DNA of 64,000 nucleotides. Source: Auanema rhodensis. Its lineage: Eukaryota; Nematoda; Chromadorea; Rhabditida; Rhabditidae. The position numbers and the translations under genes are program-made. Positions within the stretch are counted from its first letter, which is position 1; each line of letters starts with the position of its first letter. The stretch is taken from the NCBI GenBank assembly GCA_964057225.1, contig OZ059899.1, positions 2,728,001-2,792,000 on the forward strand. The letters are read 5' to 3'. The notes under the pieces were generated by a model. That model ran no database searches and had not been told where the DNA came from. It worked only from the letters and a program-made list of their open reading frames with translations. This document shows, in pieces, positions 38,787 through 54,600 of the stretch.

Positions 38787-41700
38787 CAAGCGTTTCTCAA
38801 TGTAGTATAGTGCATTCTATGCGGATTTTTAAGCTGCGTCGATTTGTGTTATCAGATTTGCGCTAGCTTAAAAATGCACCGAGATATCAACTGATATAAG
38901 TTCACACTTATATCCTCGATTTTCACCCTGAAGAATTAATTTTTTCGTTGAATAACATTGTCTATCGTCTTTGCCTTGAAAAATGGAATCTAAAAACATC
39001 TACTTTTTGCTAAATTATTTTGAAATTTTTCGAAAAAATTTTTGTCAAAATGTTTTTGGAAGCAATGTTGAGTGTACATGGAAACTCAACATACACTAAT
39101 GCATCATTTTTCAAACGATCATAACTAATTTTTGTATTAAGCGTTTCTCAATGTAGTATAGTGCATTCGATGCGGATTTTTAAGCTGCGTCGATCTGTGT
39201 TATCAGATTTGCGCTAGCTTAAAAATGCACCGAGATATCAACTGATATAAGTTCACACTTATATCCTCGATTTTCAACCTGAAGAATTAATTTTTTCGTT
39301 GAATAACATTGTCCATCGTCTTTGCCTTGAAAAAAGGAATCTAAAAACATTTACTTTTTGCTAAATTATTTTGAAATTTTTCGAAAAAATTTTTGTCAAA
39401 ATGTTTTTGGAAGCAATGTTGAGTGTACATGGAAACTCAACATACACTAATGCATCATTTTTCAAACGATCATAACTAATTTTTGTATTAAGCGTTTCTC
39501 AATGTAGTATAGTGCATTCGATGCGGATTTTTAAGCTGCGTCGATCTGTGTTATCAGATTTGCGCTAGCTTAAAAATGCACCGAGATATCAACTGATATA
39601 AGTTCACACTTATATCCTCGATTTTCACCCTGAAGAATTAATTTTTTCGTTGAATAACATTGTCCATCGTCTTTGCCTTGAAAAATGGAATCTAAAAACA
39701 TCTACTTTTTGCTAAATTATTTTGAAATTTTTCGAAAAAATTTTTGTCAAAATGTTTTTGGAAGCAATGTTGAGTGTACATGGAAACTCAACATACACTA
39801 ATGCATCATTTTTCAAACGATCATAACTAATTTTTGTATTAAGCGTTTCTCAATGTAGTATAGTGCATTCGATGCGGATTTTTAAGCTGCGTCGATCTGT
39901 GTTATCAGATTTGCGCTAGCTTAAAAATGCACCGAGATATCAACTGATATAAGTTCACACTTATATCCTCGATTTTCACCCTGAAGAATTAATTTTTTCG
40001 TTGAATAACATTGTCCATCGTCTTTGCCTTGAAAAATGGAATCTAAAAACATCTACTTTTTGCTAAATTATTTTGAAATTTTTCGAAAAAATTTTTGTCA
40101 AAATGTTTTTGGAAGCAATGTTGAGTGTACATGCAAAATCAACATACACTAATGCATCATTTTTCAAACGATCATAACTAATTTTTGTATCAAGCGTTTT
40201 TCAATGTAGTATAGTGCATTCGATGCGGATTTTTAAGCTGCGTCGATCTGTGTTATCAGATTTGCGCTAGCTTAAAAATGCACCGAGATATCAACTGATA
40301 TAAGTTCACACTTATATCCTCGATTTTCACCCTGAAGAATTAATTTTTTCGTTGAATAACATTGTCTATCGTCTTTGCCTTGAAAAATGGAATCTAAAAA
40401 CATCTACTTTTTGCTAAATTATTTTGAAATTTTTCGAAAAAATTTTTGTCAAAATGTTTTTGGAAGCAATGTTGAGTGTACATGGAAACTCAACATACAC
40501 TAATGCATCATTTTTCAAACGATCATAACTAATTTTTGTATTAAGCGTTTCTCAATGTAGTATAGTGCATTCGATGCGGATTTTTAAGCTGCGTCGATCT
40601 GTGTTATCAGATTTGCGCTAGCTTAAAAATGCACCGAGATATCAACTGATATAAGTTCACACTTATATCCTCGATTTTCAACCTGAAGAATTAATTTTTT
40701 CGTTGAATAACATTGTCCATCGTCTTTGCCTTGAAAAAAGGAATCTAAAAACATTTACTTTTTGCTAAATTATTTTGAAATTTTTCGAAAAAATTTTTGT
40801 CAAAATGTTTTTGGAAGCAATGTTGAGTGTACATGGAAACTCAACATACACTAATGCATCATTTTTCAAACGATCATAACTAATTTTTGTATTAAGCGTT
40901 TCTCAATGTAGTATAGTGCATTCGATGCGGATTTTTAAGCTGCGTCGATCTGTGTTATCAGATTTGCGCTAGCTTAAAAATGCACCGAGATATCAACTGA
41001 TATAAGTTCACACTTATATCCTCGATTTTCACCCTGAAGAATTAATTTTTTCGTTGAATAACATTGTCTATCGTCTTTGCCTTGAAAAATGGAATCTAAA
41101 AACATCTACTTTTTGCTAAATTATTTTGAAATTTTTCGAAAAAATTTTTGTCAAAATGTTTTTGGAAGCAATGTTGAGTGTACATGGAAACTCAACATAC
41201 ACTAACGCATCATTTTTCAAACGATCATAACTAATTTTTGTATCAAGCGTTTCTCAATGTAGTATAGTGCATTCTATGCGGATTTTTAAGCTGCGTCGAT
41301 TTGTGTTATCAGATTTGCGCTAGCTTAAAAATGCACCGAGATATCAACTGATATAAGTTCACACTTATATCCTCGATTTTCACCCTGAAGAATTAATTTT
41401 TTCGTTGAATAACATTGTCTATCGTCTTTGCCTTGAAAAATGGAATCCAAAAACATCTACTTTTTGCTAAATTATTTTGAAATTTTTCGAAAAAATTTTT
41501 GTCAAAATGTTTTTGGAAGCAATGTTGAGTGTACATGGAAACTCAACATACACTAATGCATCATTTTTCAAACGATCATAACTAATTTTTGTATTAAGCG
41601 TTTCTCAATGTAGTATAGTGCATTCGATGCGGATTTTTAAGCTGCGTCGATCTGTGTTATCAGAATTGCGCTAGCTTAAAAATGCACCGAGATATCAACT

Positions 41701-42822
41701 GATATAAGTTCACACTTATATCCTCGATTTTCACCCTGAAGAATTAATTTTTTCGTTGAATAACATTGTCCATCGTCTTTGCCTTGAAAAATGGAATCTA
41801 AAAACATCTACTTTTTGCTAAATTATTTTGAAATTTTTCGAAAAAATTTTTGTCAAAATGTTTTTGGAAGCAATGTTGAGTGTACATGGAAACTCAACAT
41901 ACACTAATGCATCATTTTTCAAACGATCATAACTAATTTTTGTATCAAGCGTTTCTCAATGTAGTATAGTGCATTCTATGCGGATTTTTAAGCTGCGTCG
42001 ATTTGTGTTATCAGATTTGCGCTAGCTTAAAAATGCACCGAGATATCAACTGATATAAGTTCACACTTATATCCTCGATTTTCACCCTGAAGAATTAATT
42101 TTTTCGTTGAATAACATTGTCTATCGTCTTTGCCTTGAAAAATGGAATCTAAAAACATCTACTTTTTGCTAAATTATTTTGAAATTTTTCGAAAAAATTT
42201 TTGTCAAAATGTTTTTGGAAGCAATGTTGAGTGTACATGGAAACTCAACATACACTAATGCATCATTTTTCAAACGATCATAACTAATTTTTGTATTAAG
42301 CGTTTCTCAATGTAGTATAGTGCATTCGATGCGGATTTTTAAGCTGCGTCGATCTGTGTTATCAGATTTGCGCTAGCTTAAAAATGCACCGAGATATCAA
42401 CTGATATAAGTTCACACTTATATCCTCGATTTTCAACCTGAAGAATTAATTTTTTCGTTGAATAACATTGTCCATCGTCTTTGCCTTGAAAAAAGGAATC
42501 TAAAAACATTTACTTTTTGCTAAATTATTTTGAAATTTTTCGAAAAAATTTTTGTCAAAATGTTTTTGGAAGCAATGTTGAGTGTACATGGAAACTCAAC
42601 ATACACTAATGCATCATTTTTCAAACGATCATAACTAATTTTTGTATTAAGCGTTTCTCAATGTAGTATAGTGCATTCGATGCGGATTTTTAAGCTGCGT
42701 CGATCTGTGTTATCAGATTTGCGCTAGCTTAAAAATGCACCGAGATATCAACTGATATAAGTTCACACTTATATCCTCGATTTTCACCCTGAAGAATTAA
42801 TTTTTTCGTTGAATAACATTGT
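36400..42822. repeat. Tandem 9-monomer higher-order repeat (unit 3159 bp)
   Basis: Bases from about 36400 to 39663 match about 39559 to 42822 at an offset of 3159 bp (9 monomers). Markers recur at that spacing: catgcaaaatc (36972, 40131), aacgcatc (near 38046, 41205), aatccaaaaac (38285, 41444), and ttttcaacctg with acatttac. The right end is set by gtccatcg at 39661 against gtctatcg at 42820. This is two adjacent copies, a true tandem higher-order repeat. Confidence 0.8.
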
Positions 42823-45800
42823 CTATCGTCTTTGCCTTGAAAAATGGAATCTAAAAACATCTACTTTTTGCTAAATTATTTTGAAATTTTTCGAAAAAAT
42901 TTTTGTCAAAATGTTTTTGGAAGCAATGTTGAGTGTACATGGAAACTCAACATACACTAACGCATCATTTTTCAAACGATCATAACTAATTTTTGTATCA
43001 AGCGTTTCTCAATGTAGTATAGTGCATTCTATGCGGATTTTTAAGCTGCGTCGATTTGTGTTATCAGATTTGCGCTAGCTTAAAAATGCACCGAGATATC
43101 AACTGATATAAGTTCACACTTATATCCTCGATTTTCACCCTGAAGAATTAATTTTTTCGTTGAATAACATTGTCTATCGTCTTTGCCTTGAAAAATGGAA
43201 TCCAAAAACATCTACTTTTTGCTAAATTATTTTGAAATTTTTCGAAAAAATTTTTGTCAAAATGTTTTTGGAAGCAATGTTGAGTGTACATGGAAACTCA
43301 ACATACACTAATGCATCATTTTTCAAACGATCATAACTAATTTTTGTATTAAGCGTTTCTCAATGTAGTATAGTGCATTCGATGCGGATTTTTAAGCTGC
43401 GTCGATCTGTGTTATCAGAATTGCGCTAGCTTAAAAATGCACCGAGATATCAACTGATATAAGTTCACACTTATATCCTCGATTTTCACCCTGAAGAATT
43501 AATTTTTTCGTTGAATAACATTGTCCATCGTCTTTGCCTTGAAAAATGGAATCTAAAAACATCTACTTTTTGCTAAATTATTTTGAAATTTTTCGAAAAA
43601 ATTTTTGTCAAAATGTTTTTGGAAGCAATGTTGAGTGTACATGGAAACTCAACATACACTAATGCATCATTTTTCAAACGATCATAACTAATTTTTGTAT
43701 CAAGCGTTTCTCAATGTAGTATAGTGCATTCTATGCGGATTTTTAAGCTGCGTCGATTTGTGTTATCAGATTTGCGCTAGCTTAAAAATGCACCGAGATA
43801 TCAACTGATATAAGTTCACACTTATATCCTCGATTTTCACCCTGAAGAATTAATTTTTTCGTTGAATAACATTGTCTATCGTCTTTGCCTTGAAAAATGG
43901 AATCTAAAAACATCTACTTTTTGCTAAATTATTTTGAAATTTTTCGAAAAAATTTTTGTCAAAATGTTTTTGGAAGCAATGTTGAGTGTACATGGAAACT
44001 CAACATACACTAATGCATCATTTTTCAAACGATCATAACTAATTTTTGTATTAAGCGTTTCTCAATGTAGTATAGTGTATTCGATGCGGATTTTTAAGCT
44101 GCGTCGATCTGTGTTATCAGAATTGCGCTAGCTTAAAAATGCACCGAGATATCAACTGATATAAGTTCACACTTATATCCTCGATTTTCACCCTGAAGAA
44201 TTAATTTTTTCGTTGAATAACATTGTCCATCGTCTTTGCCTTGAAAAATGGAATCTAAAAACATCTACTTTTTGCTAAATTATTTTGAAATTTTTCGAAA
44301 AAATTTTTGTCAAAATGTTTTTGGAAGCAATGTTGAGTGTACATGGAAACTCAACATACACTAATGCATCATTTTTCAAACGATCATAACTAATTTTTGT
44401 ATCAAGCGTTTTTCAATGTAGTATAGTGCATTCGATGCGGATTTTTAAGCTGCGTCGATCTGTGTTATCAGATTTGCGCTAGCTTAAAAATGCACCGAGA
44501 TATCAACTGATATAAGTTCACACTTATATCCTCGATTTTCACCCTGAAGAATTAATTTTTTCGTTGAATAACATTGTCCATCGTCTTTGCCTTGAAAAAT
44601 GGAATCTAAAAACATCTACTTTTTGCTAAATTATTTTGAAATTTTTCGAAAAAATTTTTGTCAAAATGTTTTTGGAAGCAATGTTGAGTGTACATGGAAA
44701 CTCAACATACACTAATGCATCATTTTTCAAACGATCATAACTAATTTTTGTATTAAGCGTTTCTCAATGTAGTATAGTGCATTCGATGCGGATTTTTAAG
44801 CTGCGTCGATCTGTGTTATCAGAATTGCGCTAGCTTAAAAATGCACCGAGATATCAACTGATATAAGTTCACACTTATATCCTCGATTTTCACCCTGAAG
44901 AATTAATTTTTTCGTTGAATAACATTGTCCATCGTCTTTGCCTTGAAAAATGGAATCTAAAAACATCTACTTTTTGCTAAATTATTTTGAAATTTTTCGA
45001 AAAAATTTTTGTCAAAATGTTTTTGGAAGCAATGTTGAGTGTACATGGAAACTCAACATACACTAATGCATCATTTTTCAAACGATCATAACTAATTTTT
45101 GTATCAAGCGTTTCTCAATGTAGTATAGTGCATTCTATGCGGATTTTTAAGCTGCGTCGATTTGTGTTATCAGATTTGCGCTAGCTTAAAAATGCACCGA
45201 GATATCAACTGATATAAGTTCACACTTATATCCTCGATTTTCACCCTGAAGAATTAATTTTTTCGTTGAATAACATTGTCTATCGTCTTTGCCTTGAAAA
45301 ATGGAATCTAAAAACATCTACTTTTTGCTAAATTATTTTGAAATTTTTCGAAAAAATTTTTGTCAAAATGTTTTTGGAAGCAATGTTGAGTGTACATGGA
45401 AACTCAACATACACTAATGCATCATTTTTCAAACGATCATAACTAATTTTTGTATTAAGCGTTTCTCAATGTAGTATAGTGCATTCGATGCGGATTTTTA
45501 AGCTGCGTCGATCTGTGTTATCAGAATTGCGCTAGCTTAAAAATGCACCGAGATATCAACTGATATAAGTTCACACTTATATCCTCGATTTTCACCCTGA
45601 AGAATTAATTTTTTCGTTGAATAACATTGTCCATCGTCTTTGCCTTGAAAAATGGAATCTAAAAACATCTACTTTTTGCTAAATTATTTTGAAATTTTTC
45701 GAAAAAATTTTTGTCAAAATGTTTTTGGAAGCAATGTTGAGTGTACATGGAAACTCAACATACACTAATGCATCATTTTTCAAACGATCATAACTAATTT

Positions 45801-46499
45801 TTGTATTAAGCGTTTCTCAATGTAGTATAGTGCATTCGATGCGGATTTTTAAGCTGCGTCGATCTGTGTTATCAGAATTGCGCTAGCTTAAAAATGCACC
45901 GAGATATCAACTGATATAAGTTCACACTTATATCCTCGATTTTCACCCTGAAGAATTAATTTTTTCGTTGAATAACATTGTCCATCGTCTTTGCCTTGAA
46001 AAATGGAATCTAAAAACATCTACTTTTTGCTAAATTATTTTGAAATTTTTCGAAAAAATTTTTGTCAAAATGTTTTTGGAAGCAATGTTGAGTGTACATG
46101 GAAACTCAACATACACTAATGCATCATTTTTCAAACGATCCTAACTAATTTTTGTATCAAGCGTTTCTCAATGTAGTATAGTGCATTCTATGCGGATTTT
46201 TAAGCTGCGTCGATTTGTGTTATCAGATTTGCGCTAGCTTAAAAATGCACCGAGATATCAACTGATATAAGTTCACACTTATATCCTCGATTTTCACCCT
46301 GAAGAATTAATTTTTTCGTTGAATAACATTGTCTATCGTCTTTGCCTTGAAAAATGGAATCTAAAAACATCTACTTTTTGCTAAATTATTTTGAAATTTT
46401 TCGAAAAAATTTTTGTCAAAATGTTTTTGGAAGCAATGTTGAGTGTACATGGAAACTCAACATACACTAATGCATCATTTTTCAAACGATCATAACTAA

Positions 46500-49400
46500 T
46501 TTTTGTATTAAGCGTTTCTCAATGTAGTATAGTGCATTCGATGCGGATTTTTAAGCTGCGTCGATCTGTGTTATCAGAATTGCGCTAGCTTAAAAATGCA
46601 CCGAGATATCAACTGATATAAGTTCACACTTATATCCTCGATTTTCACCCTGAAGAATTAATTTTTTCGTTGAATAACATTGTCCATCGTCTTTGCCTTG
46701 AAAAATGGAATCTAAAAACATCTACTTTTTGCTAAATTATTTTGAAATTTTTCGAAAAAATTTTTGTCAAAATGTTTTTGGAAGCAATGTTGAGTGTACA
46801 TGGAAACTCAACATACACTAATGCATCATTTTTCAAACGATCATAACTAATTTTTGTATCAAGCGTTTTTCAATGTAGTATAGTGCATTCGATGCGGATT
46901 TTTAAGCTGCGTCGATCTGTGTTATCAGATTTGCGCTAGCTTAAAAATGCACCGAGATATCAACTGATATAAGTTCACACTTATATCCTCGATTTTCACC
47001 CTGAAGAATTATTTTTTTTGTTGAACAACATTGTCCATCGTCTTTGCCTTGAAAAATGGAATCTAAAAACATCTACTTTTTGCTAAATTATTTTGAAATT
47101 TTTCGAAAAAATTTTTGTCAAAATGTTTTTGGAAGCAATGTTGAGTGTACATGGAAACTCAACATACACTAATGCATCATTTTTCAAACGATCATAACTA
47201 ATTTTTGTATCAAGCGTTTTTCAATGTAGTATAGTGCATTCGATGCGGATTTTTAAGCTGCGTCGATTTGTGTTATCAGATTTGCGCTAGCTTAAAAATG
47301 CACCGAGATATCAACTGATATAAGTTCACACTTATATCCTCGATTTTCACCCTGAAGAATTAATTTTTTCGTTGAATAACATTGTCTATCGTCTTTGCCT
47401 TGAAAAATGGAATCTAAAAACATCTACTTTTTGCTAAATTATTTTGAAATTTTTCGAAAAAATTTTTGTCAAAATGTTTTTGGAAGCAATGTTGAGTGTA
47501 CATGGAAACTCAACATACACTAATGCATCATTTTTCAAACGATCATAACTAATTTTTGTATCAAGCGTTTTTCAATGTAGTATAGTGCATTCTATGCGGA
47601 TTTTTAAGCTGCGTCGATTTGTGTTATCAGATTTGCGCTAGCTTAAAAATGCACCGAGATATCAACTGATATAAGTTCACACTTATATCCTCGATTTTCA
47701 CCCTGAAGAATTAATTTTTTCGTTGAATAACATTGTCCATCGTCTTTGCCTTGAAAAATGGAATCTAAAAACATCTACTTTTTGCTAAATTATTTTGAAA
47801 TTTTTCGAAAAAATTTTTGTCAAAATGTTTTTGGAAGCAATGTTGAGTGTACATGGAAACTCAACATACACTAATGCATCATTTTTCAAACGATCATAAC
47901 TAATTTTTGTATTAAGCGTTTCTCAATGTAGTATAGTGCATTCGATGCGGATTTTTAAGCTGCGTCGATCTGTGTTATCAGAATTGCGCTAGCTTAAAAA
48001 TGCACCGAGATATCAACTGATATAAGTTCACACTTATATCCTCGATTTTCACCCTGAAGAATTAATTTTTTCGTTGAATAACATTGTCCATCGTCTTTGC
48101 CTTGAAAAATGGAATCTAAAAACATCTACTTTTTGCTAAATTATTTTGAAATTTTTCGAAAAAATTTTTGTCAAAATGTTTTTGGAAGCAATGTTGAGTG
48201 TACATGGAAACTCAACATACACTAATGCATCATTTTTCAAACGATCATAACTAATTTTTGTATCAAGCGTTTCTCAATGTAGTATAGTGCATTCTATGCG
48301 GATTTTTAAGCTGCGTCGATTTGTGTTATCAGATTTGCGCTAGCTTAAAAATGCACCGAGATATCAACTGATATAAGTTCACACTTATATCCTCGATTTT
48401 CACCCTGAAGAATTAATTTTTTCGTTGAATAACATTGTCTATCGTCTTTGCCTTGAAAAATGGAATCTAAAAACATCTACTTTTTGCTAAATTATATTGA
48501 AATTTTTCGAAAAAATTTTTGTCAAAATGTTTTTGGAAGCAATGTTGAGTGTACATGGAAACTCAACATACACTAATGCATCATTTTTCAAACGATCATA
48601 ACTAATTTTTGTATTAAGCGTTTCTCAATGTAGTATAGTGCATTTGATGCGGATTTTTAAGCTGCGTCGATCTGTGTTATCAGAATTGCGCTAGCTTAAA
48701 AATGCACCGAGATATCAACTGATATAAGTTCACACTTATATCCTCGATTTTCACCCTGAAGAATTAATTTTTTCGTTGAATAACATTGTCCATCGTCTTT
48801 GCCTTGAAAAATGGAATCTAAAAACATCTACTTTTTGCTAAATTATTTTGAAATTTTTCGAAAAAATTTTTGTCAAAATGTTTTTGGAAGCAATGTTGAG
48901 TGTACATGGAAACTCAACATACACTAATGCATCATTTTTCAAACGATCATAACTAATTTTTGTATCAAGCGTTTTTCAATGTAGTATAGTGCATTCGATG
49001 CGGATTTTTAAGCTGCGTCGATCTGTGTTATCAGATTTGCGCTAGCTTAAAAATGCACCGAGATATCAACTGATATAAGTTCACACTTATATCCTCGATT
49101 TTCACCCTGAAGAATTATTTTTTTTGTTGAACAACATTGTCCATCGTCTTTGCCTTGAAAAATGGAATCTAAAAACATCTACTTTTTGCTAAATTATTTT
49201 GAAATTTTTCGAAAAAATTTTTGTCAAAATGTTTTTGGAAGCAATGTTGAGTGTACATGGAAACTCAACATACACTAATGCATCATTTTTCAAACGATCA
49301 TAACTAATTTTTGTATCAAGCGTTTTTCATTGTAGTATAGTGCATTCGATGCGGATTTTTAAGCTGCGTCGATTTGTGTTATCAGATTTGCGCTAGCTTA

Positions 49401-51650
49401 AAAATGCACCGAGATATCAACTGATATAAGTTCACACTTATATCCTCGATTTTCACCCTGAAGAATTAATTTTTTCGTTGAATAACATTGTCTATCGTCT
49501 TTGCCTTGAAAAATGGAATCTAAAAACATCTACTTTTTGCTAAATTATTTTGAAATTTTTCGAAAAAATTTTTGTCAAAATGTTTTTGGAAGCAATGTTG
49601 AGTGTACATGGAAACTCAACATACACTAATGCATCATTTTTCAAACGATCATAACTAATTTTTGTATCAAGCGTTTTTCAATGTAGTATAGTGCATTCTA
49701 TGCGGATTTTTAAGCTGCGTCGATTTGTGTTATCAGATTTGCGCTAGCTTAAAAATGCACCGAGATATCAACTGATATAAGTTCACACTTATATCCTCGA
49801 TTTTCACCCTGAAGAATTAATTTTTTCGTTGAATAACATTGTCCATCGTCTTTGCCTTGAAAAATGGAATCTAAAAACATCTACTTTTTGCTAAATTATT
49901 TTGAAATTTTTCGAAAAAATTTTTGTCAAAATGTTTTTGGAAGCAATGTTGAGTGTACATGGAAACTCAACATACACTAATGCATCATTTTTCAAACGAT
50001 CATAACTAATTTTTGTATTAAGCGTTTCTCAATGTAGTATAGTGCATTCGATGCGGATTTTTAAGCTGCGTCGATCTGTGTTATCAGAATTGCGCTAGCT
50101 TAAAAATGCACCGAGATATCAACTGATATAAGTTCACACTTATATCCTCGATTTTCACCCTGAAGAATTAATTTTTTCGTTGAATAACATTGTCCATCGT
50201 CTTTGCCTTGAAAAATGGAATCTAAAAACATCTACTTTTTGCTAAATTATTTTGAAATTTTTCGAAAAAATTTTTGTCAAAATGTTTTTGGAAGCAATGT
50301 TGAGTGTACATGGAAACTCAACATACACTAATGCATCATTTTTCAAACGATCATAACTAATTTTTGTATCAAGCGTTTCTCAATGTAGTATAGTGCATTC
50401 TATGCGGATTTTTAAGCTGCGTCGATTTGTGTTATCAGATTTGCGCTAGCTTAAAAATGCACCGAGATATCAACTGATATAAGTTCACACTTATATCCTC
50501 GATTTTCACCCTGAAGAATTAATTTTTTCGTTGAATAACATTGTCTATCGTCTTTGCCTTGAAAAATGGAATCTAAAAACATCTACTTTTTGCTAAATTA
50601 TATTGAAATTTTTCGAAAAAATTTTTGTCAAAATGTTTTTGGAAGCAATGTTGAGTGTACATGGAAACTCAACATACACTAATGCATCATTTTTCAAACG
50701 ATCATAACTAATTTTTGTATTAAGCGTTTCTCAATGTAGTATAGTGCATTCGATGCGGATTTTTAAGCTGCGTCGATCTGTGTTATCAGAATTGCGCTAG
50801 CTTAAAAATGCACCGAGATATCAACTGATATAAGTTCACACTTATATCCTCGATTTTCACCCTGAAGAATTAATTTTTTCGTTGAATAACATTGTCCATC
50901 GTCTTTGCCTTGAAAAATGGAATCTAAAAACATCTACTTTTTGCTAAATTATTTTGAAATTTTTCGAAAAAATTTTTGTCAAAATGTTTTTGGAAGCAAT
51001 GTTGAGTGTACATGGAAACTCAACATACACTAATGCATCATTTTTCAAACGATCATAACTAATTTTTGTATCAAGCGTTTTTCAATGTAGTATAGTGCAT
51101 TCGATGCGGATTTTTAAGCTGCGTCGATCTGTGTTATCAGATTTGCGCTAGCTTAAAAATGCACCGAGATATCAACTGATATAAGTTCACACTTATATCC
51201 TCGATTTTCACCCTGAAGAATTATTTTTTTTGTTGAACAACATTGTCCATCGTCTTTGCCTTGAAAAATGGAATCTAAAAACATCTACTTTTTGCTAAAT
51301 TATTTTGAAATTTTTCGAAAAAATTTTTGTCAAAATGTTTTTGGAAGCAATGTTGAGTGTACATGGAAACTCAACATACACTAATGCATCATTTTTCAAA
51401 CGATCATAACTAATTTTTGTATCAAGCGTTTTTCAATGTAGTATAGTGCATTCGATGCGGATTTTTAAGCTGCGTCGATTTGTGTTATCAGATTTGCGCT
51501 AGCTTAAAAATGCACCGAGATATCAACTGATATAAGTTCACACTTATATCCTCGATTTTCACCCTGAAGAATTAATTTTTTCGTTGAATAACATTGTCTA
51601 TCGTCTTTGCCTTGAAAAATGGAATCTAAAAACATCTACTTTTTGCTAAA
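46500..51650. repeat. Tandem 6-monomer higher-order repeat (unit 2106 bp)
   Basis: The variant ttttttttgttgaacaac gives phase markers at 47021, 49127 and 51233, exactly 2106 bp (6 monomers) apart. The rare change attatattg also repeats at that spacing (48490 and 50596). I noticed two differences between the first two copies: gcgtttttcaatg against gcgtttttcattg, and catttgatgc against cattcgatgc. The same variant recurs at 52286, 52637 and 54743, 3, 1 and 6 monomers further on, so derivatives of the unit extend to about 56 kb. Confidence 0.8.
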
Positions 51651-54600
51651 TTATTTTGAAATTTTTCGAAAAAATTTTTGTCAAAATGTTTTTGGAAGCA
51701 ATGTTGAGTGTACATGGAAACTCAACATACACTAATGCATCATTTTTCAAACGATCATAACTAATTTTTGTATTAAGCGTTTCTCAATGTAGTATAGTGC
51801 ATTCGATGCGGATTTTTAAGCTGCGTCGATCTGTGTTATCAGAATTGCGCTAGCTTAAAAATGCACCGAGATATCAACTGATATAAGTTCACACTTATAT
51901 CCTCGATTTTCACCCTGAAGAATTAATTTTTTCGTTGAATAACATTGTCCATCGTCTTTGCCTTGAAAAATGGAATCTAAAAACATCTACTTTTTGCTAA
52001 ATTATTTTGAAATTTTTCGAAAAAATTTTTGTCAAAATGTTTTTGGAAGCAATGTTGAGTGTACATGGAAACTCAACATACACTAATGCATCATTTTTCA
52101 AACGATCATAACTAATTTTTGTATCAAGCGTTTTTCAATGTAGTATAGTGCATTCGATGCGGATTTTTAAGCTGCGTCGATCTGTGTTATCAGATTTGCG
52201 CTAGCTTAAAAATGCACCGAGATATCAACTGATATAAGTTCACACTTATATCCTCGATTTTCACCCTGAAGAATTATTTTTTTTGTTGAACAACATTGTC
52301 CATCGTCTTTGCCTTGAAAAATGGAATCTAAAAACATCTACTTTTTGCTAAATTATTTTGAAATTTTTCGAAAAAATTTTTGTCAAAATGTTTTTGGAAG
52401 CAATGTTGAGTGTACATGGAAACTCAACATACACTAATGCATCATTTTTCAAACGATCATAACTAATTTTTGTATCAAGCGTTTTTCATTGTAGTATAGT
52501 GCATTCGATGCGGATTTTTAAGCTGCGTCGATCTGTGTTATCAGATTTGCGCTAGCTTAAAAATGCACCGAGATATCAACTGATATAAGTTCACACTTAT
52601 ATCCTCGATTTTCACCCTGAAGAATTATTTTTTTTGTTGAACAACATTGTCCATCGTCTTTGCCTTGAAAAATGGAATCTAAAAACATCTACTTTTTGCT
52701 AAATTATTTTGAAATTTTTCGAAAAAATTTTTGTCAAAATGTTTTTGGAAGCAATGTTGAGTGTACATGGAAACTCAACATACACTAATGCATCATTTTT
52801 CAAACGATCATAACTAATTTTTGTATCAAGCGTTTTTCATTGTAGTATAGTGCATTCGATGCGGATTTTTAAGCTGCGTCGATTTGTGTTATCAGATTTG
52901 CGCTAGCTTAAAAATGCACCGAGATATCAACTGATATAAGTTCACACTTATATCCTCGATTTTCACCCTGAAGAATTAATTTTTTCGTTGAATAACATTG
53001 TCTATCGTCTTTGCCTTGAAAAATGGAATCTAAAAACATCTACTTTTTGCTAAATTATTTTGAAATTTTTCGAAAAAATTTTTGTCAAAATGTTTTTGGA
53101 AGCAATGTTGAGTGTACATGGAAACTCAACATACACTAATGCATCATTTTTCAAACGATCATAACTAATTTTTGTATCAAGCGTTTTTCAATGTAGTATA
53201 GTGCATTCTATGCGGATTTTTAAGCTGCGTCGATTTGTGTTATCAGATTTGCGCTAGCTTAAAAATGCACCGAGATATCAACTGATATAAGTTCACACTT
53301 ATATCCTCGATTTTCACCCTGAAGAATTAATTTTTTCGTTGAATAACATTGTCCATCGTCTTTGCCTTGAAAAATGGAATCTAAAAACATCTACTTTTTG
53401 CTAAATTATTTTGAAATTTTTCGAAAAAATTTTTGTCAAAATGTTTTTGGAAGCAATGTTGAGTGTACATGGAAACTCAACATACACTAATGCATCATTT
53501 TTCAAACGATCATAACTAATTTTTGTATTAAGCGTTTCTCAATGTAGTATAGTGCATTCGATGCGGATTTTTAAGCTGCGTCGATCTGTGTTATCAGAAT
53601 TGCGCTAGCTTAAAAATGCACCGAGATATCAACTGATATAAGTTCACACTTATATCCTCGATTTTCACCCTGAAGAATTAATTTTTTCGTTGAATAACAT
53701 TGTCCATCGTCTTTGCCTTGAAAAATGGAATCTAAAAACATCTACTTTTTGCTAAATTATTTTGAAATTTTTCGAAAAAATTTTTGTCAAAATGTTTTTG
53801 GAAGCAATGTTGAGTGTACATGGAAACTCAACATACACTAATGCATCATTTTTCAAACGATCATAACTAATTTTTGTATCAAGCGTTTCTCAATGTAGTA
53901 TAGTGCATTCTATGCGGATTTTTAAGCTGCGTCGATTTGTGTTATCAGATTTGCGCTAGCTTAAAAATGCACCGAGATATCAACTGATATAAGTTCACAC
54001 TTATATCCTCGATTTTCACCCTGAAGAATTAATTTTTTCGTTGAATAACATTGTCTATCGTCTTTGCCTTGAAAAATGGAATCTAAAAACATCTACTTTT
54101 TGCTAAATTATTTTGAAATTTTTCGAAAAAATTTTTGTCAAAATGTTTTTGGAAGCAATGTTGAGTGTACATGGAAACTCAACATACACTAATGCATCAT
54201 TTTTCAAACGATCATAACTAATTTTTGTATTAAGCGTTTCTCAATGTAGTATAGTGCATTCGATGCGGATTTTTAAGCTGCGTCGATCTGTGTTATCAGA
54301 ATTGCGCTAGCTTAAAAATGCACCGAGATATCAACTGATATAAGTTCACACTTATATCCTCGATTTTCACCCTGAAGAATTACTTTTTTCGTTGAATAAC
54401 ATTGTCCATCGTCTTTGCCTTGAAAAATGGAATCTAAAAACATCTACTTTTTGCTAAATTATTTTGAAATTTTTCGAAAAAATTTTTGTCAAAATGTTTT
54501 TGGAAGCAATGTTGAGTGTACATGGAAACTCAACATACACTAATGCATCATTTTTCAAACGATCATAACTAATTTTTGTATCAAGCGTTTTTCAATGTAG

